This document shows positions 34,177-43,981 of a stretch of DNA of 64,000 nucleotides, piece after piece. Origin of the DNA: Parasutterella muris (GTDB taxonomy: Bacteria > Pseudomonadota > Gammaproteobacteria > Burkholderiales > Burkholderiaceae_F); the NCBI RefSeq assembly GCF_943193095.1, contig NZ_CALPCV010000010.1, positions 16,588-80,587 on the forward strand, written 5' to 3'. The notes beneath the pieces are model-generated. The model was not told the origin of the DNA. It saw nothing but the letters and a program-made list of their open reading frames with translations, and ran no database searches. Each line of letters begins with the position of its first letter. Position 1 is the stretch's first letter. Both the position numbers and the translations under genes were made by a program.

Positions 34177-36084
34177 TTAATTGATGGTCGCTCCGTCCTT
34201 TGCCGTGTCAAGAAGCATCTGATTCATTCTCTTGACGAAACCGGCCGGATCCTTCAGCTGCTCGCCTGCCATCAGCTGAGCCTGCTCAAGCAGAAGTTTT
34301 GCCCACTCGCCGGAGAAGGCACCGCTTTCCTTGAGTCTGGAAACCAGCGGATTGTTCGGGTTGAGCTCAAGAATCGGTTTCGGATCGGGAACATCCTGAC
34401 CCGCGGCGCGCATCATGCGAACAAATGCCGGATTAAGTGCGTTCGGATCCGTCACGATGCAAGCCGGAGAATCCGTCAGACGAAGCGTCATGCGGACATC
34501 TTCAACCTCGTCGCCAAGAGACTCTTTGAAGCGTTCCACCAAGGGCTGATATTCCGTCTGAACTTTGGCTTTCTCTTCTTTCTCTTCAGCGTCGCTAAGC
34601 TCTCCAAGATCGAGATCCCCCTTGGCGATATTGACGAGCTGCTTGCCGTCAAACTCAGTCATAAACTGAGTCATCCATTCGTCAATCGGGCCGCTCAGAA
34701 GAAGCACTTCAATATCCTTCTTTCTGAAGAGTTCCAGAAGCGGGCTCTTGGCAGCGGCTTCGGTGGTTTCTCCTGTGACGTAGTAAACGGAGTTCTGACC
34801 GGTCTTCATGCGGCTGATATAGCCCTCAAGCGTGACAGAGGGTTTGCCTTCGCTTGACGTGGAAACGAATCTCAGCAGTTTGGCGATACGGTCCTTGTTG
34901 CTCGGATCTTCGCCAAGGCCTTCTTTCAGAACGTTGCCGAACATCGCCCAGAACTTGTCGTAATCAGCGGCACGGTTTGCGGCCAAGTCTTCGAGCATGG
35001 AAAGCACACGCTTTGTTGTGCCGTCTCTGATCACACGCAGATCGCGGGTCTGCTGAAGAATTTCACGGCTGACGTTCAGCGGCAGGTCTTCCGAATCAAT
35101 AACACCGCGGATAAATCTCAGATATCTCGGCAGAAGCTTGCTCGAGTCATCCATAATGAAGACGCGCTTTACGTAGAGCTTTAAGCCGTGCACGCTCTCT
35201 CTGTCCCAAAGATCATAGGGAACGGTCGAGGGAACATACAACAGCTGAATATATTCGTTGCGGCCCTCCACCTTGTTGTGCGTCCAGCAAAGCGGATCAC
35301 TCGAATCGTGGGAAAGGTGATGGAAGAATTCTTTGTACTGATCTTCCGTAATCTCGGATTTCGGACGAGCCCAGATGGCCGAGCCCTGGTTAACCGCTTC
35401 CCATTCACCGGTCTCAATTAATTTGTCTTCCTTATACTCGTCTTTGCCCATCAGGATCGGCGTGGAAATATGGTCGGAGTATTTCTGAAGAATATTGCGG
35501 ATACGGTATTTGCTGACCAGATCGCGGTCTTCGCTCTTAATAGAAAGAATCACATCCGTGCCGAAGTGGTCACGCGTTGTATTTTCGACCGTGAACTCGC
35601 CCTCTCCGCTGCTCTCCCACATGGTTGCGGCGTCAGCCGGATCACCGGCTTTGCGCGTAATCACGGTAACTTTGTCCGCGACAATGAATGCAGAATAAAA
35701 ACCGACGCCGAACTGACCGATCAGCTGAGCATCCTTCTGCTGATCACCGGAAAGGTGCGCAAAAAATTCTTTTGTGCCGCTCTTGGCGATCGTACCAAGA
35801 TGTTCAATGACTTCACTGCGCGTCATGCCAATGCCGTCATCGCTAATCGTAATTAACTGTTTTTGTTCATCCACTCCAATACGAATGGACGGGTGCGGAT
35901 CCTGTTTTAACAAGGCCGGATTGTCCAACGCCGCAAAACGCAGCTTATCAATAGCATCCGAAGCGTTAGAAACCAATTCACGCAGAAAAATCTCCCGATT
36001 GGAGTACAGCGAATGCACCATCAGGTGAAGCATTTGTTTTACTTCAGTCTGGAAGCCCAAAGTTTCTTTTTTGTTTTCTGACAT
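34177..36084 (-). CDS. htpG: Molecular chaperone HtpG (bacterial Hsp90)
   Basis: A 635-residue ATP-dependent chaperone. The N-terminal GHKL ATPase has ELVSNASDAIDKLR, DDGIGMTR and GQFGVGFYSAFIVAD. The middle domain has the LNVSREILQQ loop with the ATP-sensing arginine, and the C-terminal dimerisation domain ends without an MEEVD tail. The start was set at ATG 36084, with GAGG 6 nt upstream; an in-frame GTG four codons earlier overlaps that site. Confidence 0.97.
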   Translation of the reverse strand: MSENKKETLGFQTEVKQMLHLMVHSLYSNREIFLRELVSNASDAIDKLRFAALDNPALLKQDPHPSIRIGVDEQKQLITISDDGIGMTRSEVIEHLGTIAKSGTKEFFAHLSGDQQKDAQLIGQFGVGFYSAFIVADKVTVITRKAGDPADAATMWESSGEGEFTVENTTRDHFGTDVILSIKSEDRDLVSKYRIRNILQKYSDHISTPILMGKDEYKEDKLIETGEWEAVNQGSAIWARPKSEITEDQYKEFFHHLSHDSSDPLCWTHNKVEGRNEYIQLLYVPSTVPYDLWDRESVHGLKLYVKRVFIMDDSSKLLPRYLRFIRGVIDSEDLPLNVSREILQQTRDLRVIRDGTTKRVLSMLEDLAANRAADYDKFWAMFGNVLKEGLGEDPSNKDRIAKLLRFVSTSSEGKPSVTLEGYISRMKTGQNSVYYVTGETTEAAAKSPLLELFRKKDIEVLLLSGPIDEWMTQFMTEFDGKQLVNIAKGDLDLGELSDAEEKEEKAKVQTEYQPLVERFKESLGDEVEDVRMTLRLTDSPACIVTDPNALNPAFVRMMRAAGQDVPDPKPILELNPNNPLVSRLKESGAFSGEWAKLLLEQAQLMAGEQLKDPAGFVKRMNQMLLDTAKDGATIN

Positions 36085-36314
36085 TAATAACCTCACAGAA
36101 ATTAATTACCTATCTAACACTCTATTTGGTGTCAATTTTCTAATTTTCAAACACCTTTTGTTGTAATATCTTCTGCGCATAGGCAAATAGGGGAACTCAC
36201 CCTCTTCCCTTACCCGTTTTGGTTCAATGCCTGTACGTAGAACTGTCAAAAGCAGCTAAAAAATTTCAGTTATCCTCGCGTTCGTCGAGGCATTCAATAA
36301 TTAAAGGCCTATCA

Positions 36315-37523
36315 ATGTCAGAATTTGAACTTTCCGCGACCCCGCCGAAATCCGTTCGCACGCGCGGGTCTCAACGATCTATTATTCGCGAGCTTTTAAA
36401 GCTCGCTTCCAAACCGGACGTTATTTCTTTCGCGGGTGGTCTGCCTTCACCGAAAAGCTTTCCGGTTGAAGCCATTGAAAAAGCGACTGACTGGGTTTTG
36501 GAACACCACGGCGCTCAGGCGCTTCAGTACTCAAGCACGGAAGGCGAACCGGCTCTGAGAAAAGCAATCGCCGAACGCGAAACAGAATTGAGCGCTCCGG
36601 TTGAAGCGGACAATATTCAGATTGTCTCCGGCTCTCAGCAGGCGCTGGACCTCATCGGCTCGGCCTATGTTGATGAGGGTTCCGTCATCGCGGTGGAAAA
36701 TCCGACTTACCTCGGCGCGCTCTCCGCTTTCAAACTGCAGAGACCGACTTTCTTAACCATCCCAACTGACGAATACGGCCTCAACCCCGATAAAATCGGT
36801 CCGGAATTCCGCGGCATCCGCTTCGCCTACGTGATTCCGACATTCCAGAATCCGACCGGCATTACGCTTTCCGAAGAAAGAAGAAAGAAACTTGCGGAAA
36901 AAGCCCGCGAATACGATTTCTGGATTATTGAAGACAACCCCTACGGTGAGCTCTGGTATGATCATCAGCCGCCGAAACCGATCCGCTGCTACGCTCCGGA
37001 AAGAACGTTAACTTTGGGTACCTTCTCAAAGGTCCTCTCCCCCGGATTCCGACTCGGTTATGTCGTCGGCCCCAAAACCGCTCTTGATCCGCTTATCGTA
37101 CTCAAACAGGCGGTTGATCTGCACACTTCCACATTCACGCAGCTGATTTCCGCTCGTTGCCTGGATACCGGCCTGATGAATGCGCATATGCCGGCCGTTC
37201 GCGAACTCTACAAAACACAGTGCAGCTGTATGCTCGAAGCGCTCGAGAAATACTTCCCGCAGGGAACAAGCTGGACTAAACCCGACGGCGGAATGTTTAT
37301 TTGGGTCACTCTGCCCGAATACATCAATACCGATGAGATGATGAAAGAAGCACTCGATCGTAAGGTCGCCTATGTTCCGGGTTCTGCTTTCTATGCTAAT
37401 GAACCGGAACTCAATAAGATGCGTCTGTCTTTTGTCACCGTTCCTCCGGAAAAGATTGACGCCGGTATTAAGATCCTCGCTCAGCTCGTCAAAGAAAGAA
37501 TCGACGCCCGCGAGGCCAAATAA
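36315..37523 (+). CDS. PLP-dependent aminotransferase (class I/II, 2-aminoadipate/LysN-like)
   Basis: A 402-residue fold-type I aminotransferase. The PLP lysine is in TLGTFSKVLSPGFRLGYV, the Asn/Tyr contacts are in IPTFQNPTGITL and EDNPYGELWYD, and the substrate arginine is in NKMRLSFVT. Its closest look is to LysN/KAT-II-like enzymes acting on 2-aminoadipate, aromatic or branched-chain amino acids. The start at 36315 leaves out 32 upstream in-frame codons that lack a ribosome site and do not resemble the family. Substrate preference is not decidable here. Confidence 0.9.
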   Translation: MSEFELSATPPKSVRTRGSQRSIIRELLKLASKPDVISFAGGLPSPKSFPVEAIEKATDWVLEHHGAQALQYSSTEGEPALRKAIAERETELSAPVEADNIQIVSGSQQALDLIGSAYVDEGSVIAVENPTYLGALSAFKLQRPTFLTIPTDEYGLNPDKIGPEFRGIRFAYVIPTFQNPTGITLSEERRKKLAEKAREYDFWIIEDNPYGELWYDHQPPKPIRCYAPERTLTLGTFSKVLSPGFRLGYVVGPKTALDPLIVLKQAVDLHTSTFTQLISARCLDTGLMNAHMPAVRELYKTQCSCMLEALEKYFPQGTSWTKPDGGMFIWVTLPEYINTDEMMKEALDRKVAYVPGSAFYANEPELNKMRLSFVTVPPEKIDAGIKILAQLVKERIDAREAK

Positions 37524-37560
37524 ATAATTAAGGGCGTCCGAAAGACGCCCCGCCGAAAGC

Positions 37561-37582
37561 CGCTGTCCGCAGCGTTTTTTTT
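37561..37582 (+). terminator. Terminator of the aminotransferase gene
   Basis: CGCTG-TCCG-CAGCG is followed by eight T residues. A first hairpin (GGGCGTC/GACGCCC, 37532-37550) without a T run lies just upstream. Confidence 0.75.
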
Positions 37583-38453
37583 ATTTAGCGCCCGCCGCAA
37601 ACGTATTGCATGCTTCCGGATTTCCGCTGTCAAACCCGGTCTTAAACCAGTAATAGCGCTGCTCGGACGAGCCGTGCGTGAAACTGTCCGGAACCACTCT
37701 GCCCTGCGCTTGTTTCTGCAGGCGGTCATCTCCGATCGCAGTCGCTGTCTTAAGCGCTTCTTCCAAGTCGCCCTTTTCAAGGATACCTTCTTTATTCATT
37801 TGATGGCCCCAGACACCCGCGAGGCAGTCGGCCTGAAGTTCAAGACGGACAGAGAGCTGATTGGCTTCCTTCGGACTCACCTGCGACTGCAGTTTCTGAA
37901 CCTGAGGCGCGATGCCGAGCAAATTCTGGACATGGTGTCCGACTTCGTGCGCCAGCACATAACCTAACGCGAAATCTCCTCCGCCGCCAAGCCTCTTCTG
38001 CATATCCTTATAGAAGGACAAATCCACATAAAGCTTCTGATCCTGCGGACAGTAGAACGGGCCCATAGCCGCCTGACCGTAACCGCAGGCCGTCTTTGTG
38101 GAACCGGTATAAAGAACCATCTTCGGTGGCGTATACGCCTTTCCGGAATTTCTGAAAATTTTTCCCCAGGTGTCCTCTGTGGATTTCAGCGCAACAGAAG
38201 AGAACTTCGCAAGTTCTTCCTCCTGAGCCGTCGGCTTGTAGGGAACGGACTGAGTGGTCTGCGTCTGCATCGAGGAGTCCAGACCCAGCAGCGGTGTGAG
38301 ATCGATGCCGTAATAACCGGCGACAAGCACAACCGCTAAGACCGCAAGCCCGAATTTCCCTCGCGGCATAGGAAATCTTCCGCCCGGCATTCCGCCGCCC
38401 TGACCTCTTCGGTCTTCAACGTTCTGACTGCCTTCTCTGTCTTTCCACAGCAT
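37581..38453 (-). CDS. ypfJ: Neutral zinc metallopeptidase (YpfJ family)
   Basis: A 290-residue protein with one membrane helix (about residues 35-50) after a Gly/Arg-rich N-terminus. The catalytic motif is HEVGHHVQNLLG, and ELQADCLAGVWGH follows, typical of the YpfJ/KPN_02809 family of putative neutral zinc metallopeptidases. Three cysteines (ACGYG...YCPQD...QADC...) match conserved family positions. The frame is open far upstream to 38804, but family length and a GGTG site favour ATG 38453. Its natural substrate is unknown. Confidence 0.9.
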   Translation of the reverse strand: MLWKDREGSQNVEDRRGQGGGMPGGRFPMPRGKFGLAVLAVVLVAGYYGIDLTPLLGLDSSMQTQTTQSVPYKPTAQEEELAKFSSVALKSTEDTWGKIFRNSGKAYTPPKMVLYTGSTKTACGYGQAAMGPFYCPQDQKLYVDLSFYKDMQKRLGGGGDFALGYVLAHEVGHHVQNLLGIAPQVQKLQSQVSPKEANQLSVRLELQADCLAGVWGHQMNKEGILEKGDLEEALKTATAIGDDRLQKQAQGRVVPDSFTHGSSEQRYYWFKTGFDSGNPEACNTFAAGAK

Positions 38454-38509
38454 CACAGCACCTTTATAAAAATGCACGTCTACATTGTAGATTTGAGCGT
38501 CTGCGGCAA

Positions 38510-38548
38510 AAGAAGAAACGCCCCAATTGAGGATATCAACGGGGCGTT
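38510..38548 (-). terminator. Possible terminator of parE-parC
   Basis: AACGCCCC pairs perfectly with GGGGCGTT across 16 bases, 20 bp after the parC stop. The T tract on the minus strand is interrupted. Confidence 0.5.
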
Positions 38549-38568
38549 GCTGCAGCTGCCGAATTTCG

Positions 38569-41319
38569 CTAAATAATGGTTGACTCTGTCTGAGCTCTTT
38601 CTTCCGGCGACATTTCTTTTTCAGGCTTGTTCTGTCTGAGTTCCAGGAATGTCCAGCGAGCTTCAACAAATCTTCCTTTGCGGCCTCTTCTGGTGCGGAA
38701 ATCTTCAACGGAACGCGGACCAACCACCAGTTCCTGAATCTTTCCGCCTCTGCCCTTACCGACAACAATAACGCCGTTGGGCGCAATCGGGATCGCAGAA
38801 ACAAGCTTTTCTCCCTCGCTGATCATCATCAGCGAAACGCCTTTGCCTCCGCTCGATCGTGCGCTCAGCTCGTCGACGGAGAAGACAACCAGTCTGCCTG
38901 AACTTGAGAGCGCGGCGATCCATCCGGTAATCGGAGAAACCGTACGGATCGGAAGCGGCTTCGCGCCTTTTTCCAACGTAAAGAATGCTTTACCGGCTTT
39001 TTGACGAACCGCAAGGTCGCCCGCCTTGCAGAAAAAGCCCACACCGCTGTCCGAAGAGAATAAAAGCTTTGTATCGTCCGAACCTGCAAAGTAATCTAGC
39101 GGCCTGTCGCCGTCCTGAAGCTGAACAAATGCGCTGATATGTGTTCCGTCTCCGCGTCCGCTCGGCAGCTGCGAAACCGGAACACAGTAAATTCTTCCGC
39201 TGTCAGAGAGGACATATAAGTTGTCGACACTGCGGCACTCAAACGACATGCGATAGGCGTCTCCGAGCTTATAGTTCATCGATTTGCAGTCGATAGAATG
39301 ACCGCCTCTGCTGCGCACAAAACCCTTTTCACTGATAATGACAGTGACGGGTTCGTCCACAACACGCTTGGTCAGAGCCGCGGTCTGCGCTTCCTCAATT
39401 AACGTTCTTCTTTCATCTCCGAACGTTTCGGAATCTTCCTCAATCTCTTTAATAATCTGTTTTCTGAGCTTGCGGTCATTATCAATCAGCTCCGTCAGTC
39501 TCTCTTCTTCTTTGCGAAGCTTATCTAGCTCTTTCTGCATCTTGATCGGATCCATGCCGGAGAGCTGACGCAGACGGATTTCCAAAATGTCTTCCGCCTG
39601 TTTATCCGTTAAATGGAAATGATCCATAAGTCCGACCTTAGGATCGTCCGCTGTACGGATAATTCGGATTGCCTCATCAATATCGATAATGATCGTGAGA
39701 CGACCTTCCAAAACATGAATACGCGCGCGGATTTCCTCTCGGCGGAAGCCGCATCGCGCAAGAACTGTTCTGATTCGGAAAGAAATCCATTCGTTCAGGA
39801 TTTCTCTGAGCCCTTTCTGCTTCGGCTTGCCGTCAACACCGATAAGAACGAGATTAAATTTACAGCTGACTTCAAGGCTGGTCTTGCTGAATAAAACATT
39901 CAGCAGTTCATCCCGGTCAACCGTTTTGCTCTTCGGATCAATAACAATTCGAATCGCGGCCTCTCCGTTTGATTCGTCTCTGACAGAAGAGATCACGTTC
40001 ATGAGAAGCTGCTTGTCCTGCTGCTGTTTGGCGCTCAGCGTCTTTTTACCGGATGATGCTTTCGGATTGGTCAGAGAGTCAATTTCCGACAGTACTTTCT
40101 GCGCGGATACTTTATAAGGAAGCTGATCAATCACCAGCTGCCAGAGACCTCGGCTCAAATCCTCGAAGTGATAAACCGCGCGAAGCTGAAGCGAACCGTA
40201 GCCGGACTGATAAGCCGAAAGGATATCGGACTGCGGCGAGATGATCTGGGCCCCGCCCGGAAAATCCGGACCGGGAATAATTTCCAAAAGTTCTTCCGTT
40301 GTCGTTTCCGGCTGATCAATTAGTTTGACAGTAGCGGCCGCGACCTCTTTAAGGTTATGAGACGGAATCTCAGTGGCCATACCCACCGCGATACCGCTTG
40401 AGCCGTTTAAAAGGAGCATCGGAAGGCGAGCCGGCAGAAGCGTCGGTTCTTTGAATGCGCCGTCGTAGTTCGGGACAAATTTAACGGTTCCTTCGTCAAT
40501 TTCGCTCAGCAGAAGTTCCGAATACTTAGACAGTTTTACTTCGGTATAACGCATTGCGGCCGCGCCGTCACCGTCGGCCGAACCGAAGTTGCCCTGACCG
40601 TGCACCAGCGGGTAGCGCATCGTGAAGTCCTGAGCCAAGCGCACCATTGCGTCATAGGCCGCCGAGTCACCGTGCGGATGGTATTTACCGAGCACGTCAC
40701 CGACGACACGCGCACTCTTGACGGTTTTAGCGTCCGGGGACAGCCCCAAGCGCTTCATCGCGTAGAGAATACGGCGCTGAACAGGTTTCATGCCGTCGCA
40801 GACATCCGGAAGCGCGCGCCCCTTAACGACGGAAATCGCATACTCCAGATAGGCGCGGCTTGCGAAATAAGCCAATGTCAGTTCATCAACATCCGTTTCG
40901 GCGTTCTTCATCGCCTCTTCAACGATGTCTGTTCCGCTGAGCATCGCAGGCTGAGGGACCATTTCCGCGTCAACGATTTCCGCTTCAACTTTTTCAACTA
41001 CGGCTTCTTCGTCTTTGGCGTCCTGCTCAATCAGCTCAGCCGCGGCGCTTTCTGCCTGCGCGACTAAAGTCTCCGCCAAATCGGTCTGAGCGGTGTCTTT
41101 TTCTTCGACACTCTCGCTTTCCGATCCGTATTCGTTTAAATCAAACAGGAAACCGGAGCCGGCACCGATGTCTTCCTCCTGAGCGGAGTCAGCGGATGTA
41201 TTTTTTTTCGTATCACTGTCAGTTTCTTCCGGAATCTGAGGCTCTTCAGCCATCATTTCCTCATCAAAGAAGCTGGTTTGATCCTTTTCAGTTAATTTTC
41301 TTTTTTTATTTTCTGCCAT
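38569..41319 (-). CDS. parC: DNA topoisomerase IV subunit A with a long acidic N-terminal extension
   Basis: A 916-residue subunit that cuts and rejoins DNA to unlink daughter chromosomes. The core begins near residue 145 (LTLAYFASRAYLEY), with the active tyrosine Tyr258 in MRYTEV and a quinolone-region motif HPHGDSAAYDAM holding Ser219 and Asp223. The C-terminal beta-pinwheel has degenerate blades. The first about 140 residues are extra relative to E. coli ParC and very rich in Glu, Asp and Ala. No alternative start with a ribosome site was seen nearer the core. It follows parE by 18 bp in the same unit. Confidence 0.95.
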   Translation of the reverse strand: MAENKKRKLTEKDQTSFFDEEMMAEEPQIPEETDSDTKKNTSADSAQEEDIGAGSGFLFDLNEYGSESESVEEKDTAQTDLAETLVAQAESAAAELIEQDAKDEEAVVEKVEAEIVDAEMVPQPAMLSGTDIVEEAMKNAETDVDELTLAYFASRAYLEYAISVVKGRALPDVCDGMKPVQRRILYAMKRLGLSPDAKTVKSARVVGDVLGKYHPHGDSAAYDAMVRLAQDFTMRYPLVHGQGNFGSADGDGAAAMRYTEVKLSKYSELLLSEIDEGTVKFVPNYDGAFKEPTLLPARLPMLLLNGSSGIAVGMATEIPSHNLKEVAAATVKLIDQPETTTEELLEIIPGPDFPGGAQIISPQSDILSAYQSGYGSLQLRAVYHFEDLSRGLWQLVIDQLPYKVSAQKVLSEIDSLTNPKASSGKKTLSAKQQQDKQLLMNVISSVRDESNGEAAIRIVIDPKSKTVDRDELLNVLFSKTSLEVSCKFNLVLIGVDGKPKQKGLREILNEWISFRIRTVLARCGFRREEIRARIHVLEGRLTIIIDIDEAIRIIRTADDPKVGLMDHFHLTDKQAEDILEIRLRQLSGMDPIKMQKELDKLRKEEERLTELIDNDRKLRKQIIKEIEEDSETFGDERRTLIEEAQTAALTKRVVDEPVTVIISEKGFVRSRGGHSIDCKSMNYKLGDAYRMSFECRSVDNLYVLSDSGRIYCVPVSQLPSGRGDGTHISAFVQLQDGDRPLDYFAGSDDTKLLFSSDSGVGFFCKAGDLAVRQKAGKAFFTLEKGAKPLPIRTVSPITGWIAALSSSGRLVVFSVDELSARSSGGKGVSLMMISEGEKLVSAIPIAPNGVIVVGKGRGGKIQELVVGPRSVEDFRTRRGRKGRFVEARWTFLELRQNKPEKEMSPEERAQTESTII

Positions 41320-41337
41320 TTGACTGTCCGCAATACG

Positions 41338-43314
41338 TTAAATATCCGGTTCAAACTGATCGCCGTGACGTTCAATCCATTCCTTGCGCGAATCCGCTTC
41401 TTTTCCGGCCATCAGAATATTCATCGCCTTTTCGGTCAGCTCGTCACCCGGCGCGCCGACTTTAATCGGCAGCAGTCTGCGGGTTTCAGGATCAAGCGAA
41501 GTTTCTTTCAGCTCCTGCCAATCCATTTCTCCCAGACCTTTAAAACGCGAGATTTCAATCTGATTTTCTTTGTACTTTTCCTTTTTAAGCCTTTCCAAAT
41601 TCTGTCTCAGTTCTTCCTCGTTAAGGCAGTAAATTCTCCGCTCTTTTTTCTTCGCGGTCTTAGCCACTTTAATCTTAAAGAGCGGAGGCATCGCGATAAA
41701 GATGTGTCCAGTCTCCATAAGGTAGGAGAAATGACGGTAGAAAAGCGTCAGAAGAAGCACCTCGATGTGAGAACCGTCAACGTCGGCATCCGCCATGATG
41801 CAGATTTTTCCATAACGCAGGCCGGAGATGTCTGGTTTTTCCCCAACCGCATGAGGATCCACACCGATCGCAACAGAAATATCATGAACTTCCTTATTGC
41901 CAAAGAGCAGGTTTCTGTCCACTTCCCATGTATTCAGGACCTTGCCTCGAAGCGGAAGAACCGCCTGATATTCTTTATCTCTTCCTTTCTTTGCCGAGCC
42001 GCCCGCGGAGTCGCCTTCCACCAGGAACAATTCATTTCTGGTGATGTCTCCGCTCGTGCAGTCGGTCAGTTTTCCGGGCAGAACCGCGACGGACGAACCT
42101 TTTTTCTTTTCAATTTTCTGAGAAGAATGCTGTCTTGCCTGAGCCTGTTTCACAAACATCTCGGCGAGTTTCTTCCCCTCTTCGATATGGCTGTTCAGCC
42201 AGAATTCCATCTGAGGGCGAACGAAGGAAGAGACCAGCTTTAACGCTTCCTTACTGATCAGTTTTTCCTTAACCTGGCCTTGGAACTGAGGGTCGAGAAC
42301 CTTCGTATTCAGAACGAAGCTTGCTCTTGCGAACACATCCTCGACGATCAGACGAACACCTTTGGCACCGAGGCCGTGGGTTTCCATAAAAGATCTGACC
42401 GCCTGATAAATTCCGTCTCTCAAACCGGCTTCGTGAGTTCCTCCGAGCGGGGTAGGAATCAGGTTAACGTAGCTTTCGCGCTCGAGATTACCTTCTTCCG
42501 TCCAAGTCACAACCCAGGCTGCGCCCTCTCCTTCGGGGAACATTTCGTCCTCTTCGGTCGCATATCCTTTTGCTTCGAACGGAGTGACGATCGACTTACC
42601 GGAAACCTGATCGAGCAGATACTCTTTGAGGCCGCCCGTATATTTCCAGGTTTGGCGAATGTCTTCGGCTTCATTGATGTAGATGACTTCGCAGCCCGGG
42701 AGCAGTACTGCCTTGCTTCTAAGAAGACGAATCAGCTGAGCCCGCGGAATCTTCGGGCTGTCAAAGTACTTAGGATTCGGCCAGCAGCGAACTCTTGTTC
42801 CTGTGGCCCGCTTCGGCCTGGGAGATTTGATGCTTTTCAGCTCTTCTTTAACAAAGCCGTTTTCAAAAGCGATCGTACTTTCGAGGCCGTCACGCCATAC
42901 GGTAACTTCCAGGCGGTTTGACAGAGCGTTTGTCACAGACACGCCTACGCCGTGCAGACCGCCGGAGAATGAGTATGCTCCGCCTTCTTTCTTATTAAAT
43001 TTACCACCCGCGTGCAGTCGTGTGAACACCAATTCGACCACCGGAGTCTTTTCCTGCGGATGCAGACCGACCGGAATGCCGCGTCCGTCGTCTTCAACGG
43101 AGATTGAACCGTCCGCGTACTCGGTAAAAATGATTTTTGTTCCGTATTCCGCAAGAACCTCGTCACTGGAGTTATCAATAACTTCCTGGATAATATGCAG
43201 CGGACTATCCGTCAGAGTGTACATACCCGGTCTTTGTTTAACCGGCTCCAGACCTTTTAGGACTGTGATGGAACCTTCTGAGTAGGTTTGAGCTGCTTCA
43301 TTAATTGCGGACAT
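41338..43314 (-). CDS. parE: DNA topoisomerase IV subunit B
   Basis: A 658-residue ATPase subunit. The GHKL domain has QEVIDNSSDE, VEDDGRGIPVG and GGLHGVGVSVTNALS. The TOPRIM domain has LFLVEGDSAGGSAKKGRD and the metal site DADVDGSHIEVLLL. The absence of a GyrB-type insert, the length, and pairing with parC support ParE over GyrB. It leads the parE-parC unit. The roughly 400 bp upstream to the tRNA gene hold no other coding gene. Confidence 0.96.
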   Translation of the reverse strand: MSAINEAAQTYSEGSITVLKGLEPVKQRPGMYTLTDSPLHIIQEVIDNSSDEVLAEYGTKIIFTEYADGSISVEDDGRGIPVGLHPQEKTPVVELVFTRLHAGGKFNKKEGGAYSFSGGLHGVGVSVTNALSNRLEVTVWRDGLESTIAFENGFVKEELKSIKSPRPKRATGTRVRCWPNPKYFDSPKIPRAQLIRLLRSKAVLLPGCEVIYINEAEDIRQTWKYTGGLKEYLLDQVSGKSIVTPFEAKGYATEEDEMFPEGEGAAWVVTWTEEGNLERESYVNLIPTPLGGTHEAGLRDGIYQAVRSFMETHGLGAKGVRLIVEDVFARASFVLNTKVLDPQFQGQVKEKLISKEALKLVSSFVRPQMEFWLNSHIEEGKKLAEMFVKQAQARQHSSQKIEKKKGSSVAVLPGKLTDCTSGDITRNELFLVEGDSAGGSAKKGRDKEYQAVLPLRGKVLNTWEVDRNLLFGNKEVHDISVAIGVDPHAVGEKPDISGLRYGKICIMADADVDGSHIEVLLLTLFYRHFSYLMETGHIFIAMPPLFKIKVAKTAKKKERRIYCLNEEELRQNLERLKKEKYKENQIEISRFKGLGEMDWQELKETSLDPETRRLLPIKVGAPGDELTEKAMNILMAGKEADSRKEWIERHGDQFEPDI

Positions 43315-43728
43315 ACGGTTGGAATAAGTAAAACAAAAGACAAAAGCGCAAAGTTCTATTTTATCAAAAGGCCTGCAGGTGTTAATTCATATTTTCACTG
43401 CCGTGTCCGACTTCGAAGCAGGGAGTCGGTTTCGTCGCTCATGAGCCGAAAATCAAAGAAGGAATGCCATCGAAAATTGAGCAGCGCGTCTCCGGTACCG
43501 ACCGCTGAGAGACTCAAACAGCCGCCGAAATAGCGATTTCCTTCTCTTAAAAAACGGCTTTGCCGTACAAAAAGAACCTTTAAGCCGATTCAAACAACCG
43601 GATAAGGCCGCACTTCAGAACCTCGGCCTGTTGAACGAAAAGTCTCCAGACACAAACCACAAGAATTTTGCCCTGTTTGGAAGACGTTCCAACTCGTAAA
43701 TTAAAAATGCTTTAAAATTACTCGCTCC
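43315..43728. other. Intergenic region between parE and tRNA-Arg
   Basis: About 410 bp with no convincing gene. It should hold the parE promoter (minus strand) and the tRNA promoter; an AT-rich run with TTTAAAATT ends about 20 bp before the tRNA. Short frames on both strands lack ribosome sites, and one on the minus strand runs across the tRNA gene. Confidence 0.55.
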
Positions 43729-43803
43729 GGCCCCATAGTTGAATGGATACAACGTGGTCCTCCTAAGACTGAAGTACAGGTTCGATTCCTGTTGGGGCCG
43801 CCA
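43729..43803 (+). tRNA. tRNA-Arg (anticodon CCT), likely phage attachment site
   Basis: The 75-base sequence folds as a full cloverleaf. The acceptor stem is GGCCCCA/TGGGGCC, the D-stem GTTG/CAAC, the anticodon loop CTCCTAA with anticodon CCT, and the T-arm ACAGG-TTCGATT-CCTGT. The 3' CCA is encoded. It reads the rare codon AGG. Its E. coli counterpart argW is a well-known prophage attachment gene, and here an integrase fragment begins 178 bp beyond the CCA, so the 3' half probably served as attB/attL. Confidence 0.95.
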
Positions 43804-43833
43804 AAACCCAAAAACAAACAAAACCAAACGAGC

Positions 43834-43970
43834 ACAAACCAATACAAACAAACAGTTAAACACCTTGAATATCAGAGGTTTTTCTTGGTTTAGAAGAAAG
43901 TTCCAATAACAAACTAATGCAAATAAAACCTAACTAGTCCAAAATGATGTTTATGGCAAAACTAATGGCA
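43834..43970 (+). repeat. Repeated ACAAACYAAT-type elements, possible integrase arm sites
   Basis: Three similar elements lie between the tRNA and the integrase remnant: ACAAACCAATACAAAC (43834-43849), ACAAACTAATGCAAAT (43909-43924) and CAAAACTAATGGCA (43957-43970). Clustered direct repeats beside a phage attachment site are typical of integrase arm-binding sites. This is an interpretation of sequence similarity only. Confidence 0.45.
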
Positions 43971-43981
43971 CTAGTTTTTAT

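Noticed and set aside
38454..38804. 117 extra N-terminal codons for the YpfJ-like peptidase
   Set aside because: They overlap the parC end, lack a ribosome site, and the family starts at the later ATG, which has GGTG upstream.
43615..43863. 82-codon minus-strand frame
   Set aside because: It runs through the tRNA-Arg gene, so it cannot be a real protein gene.
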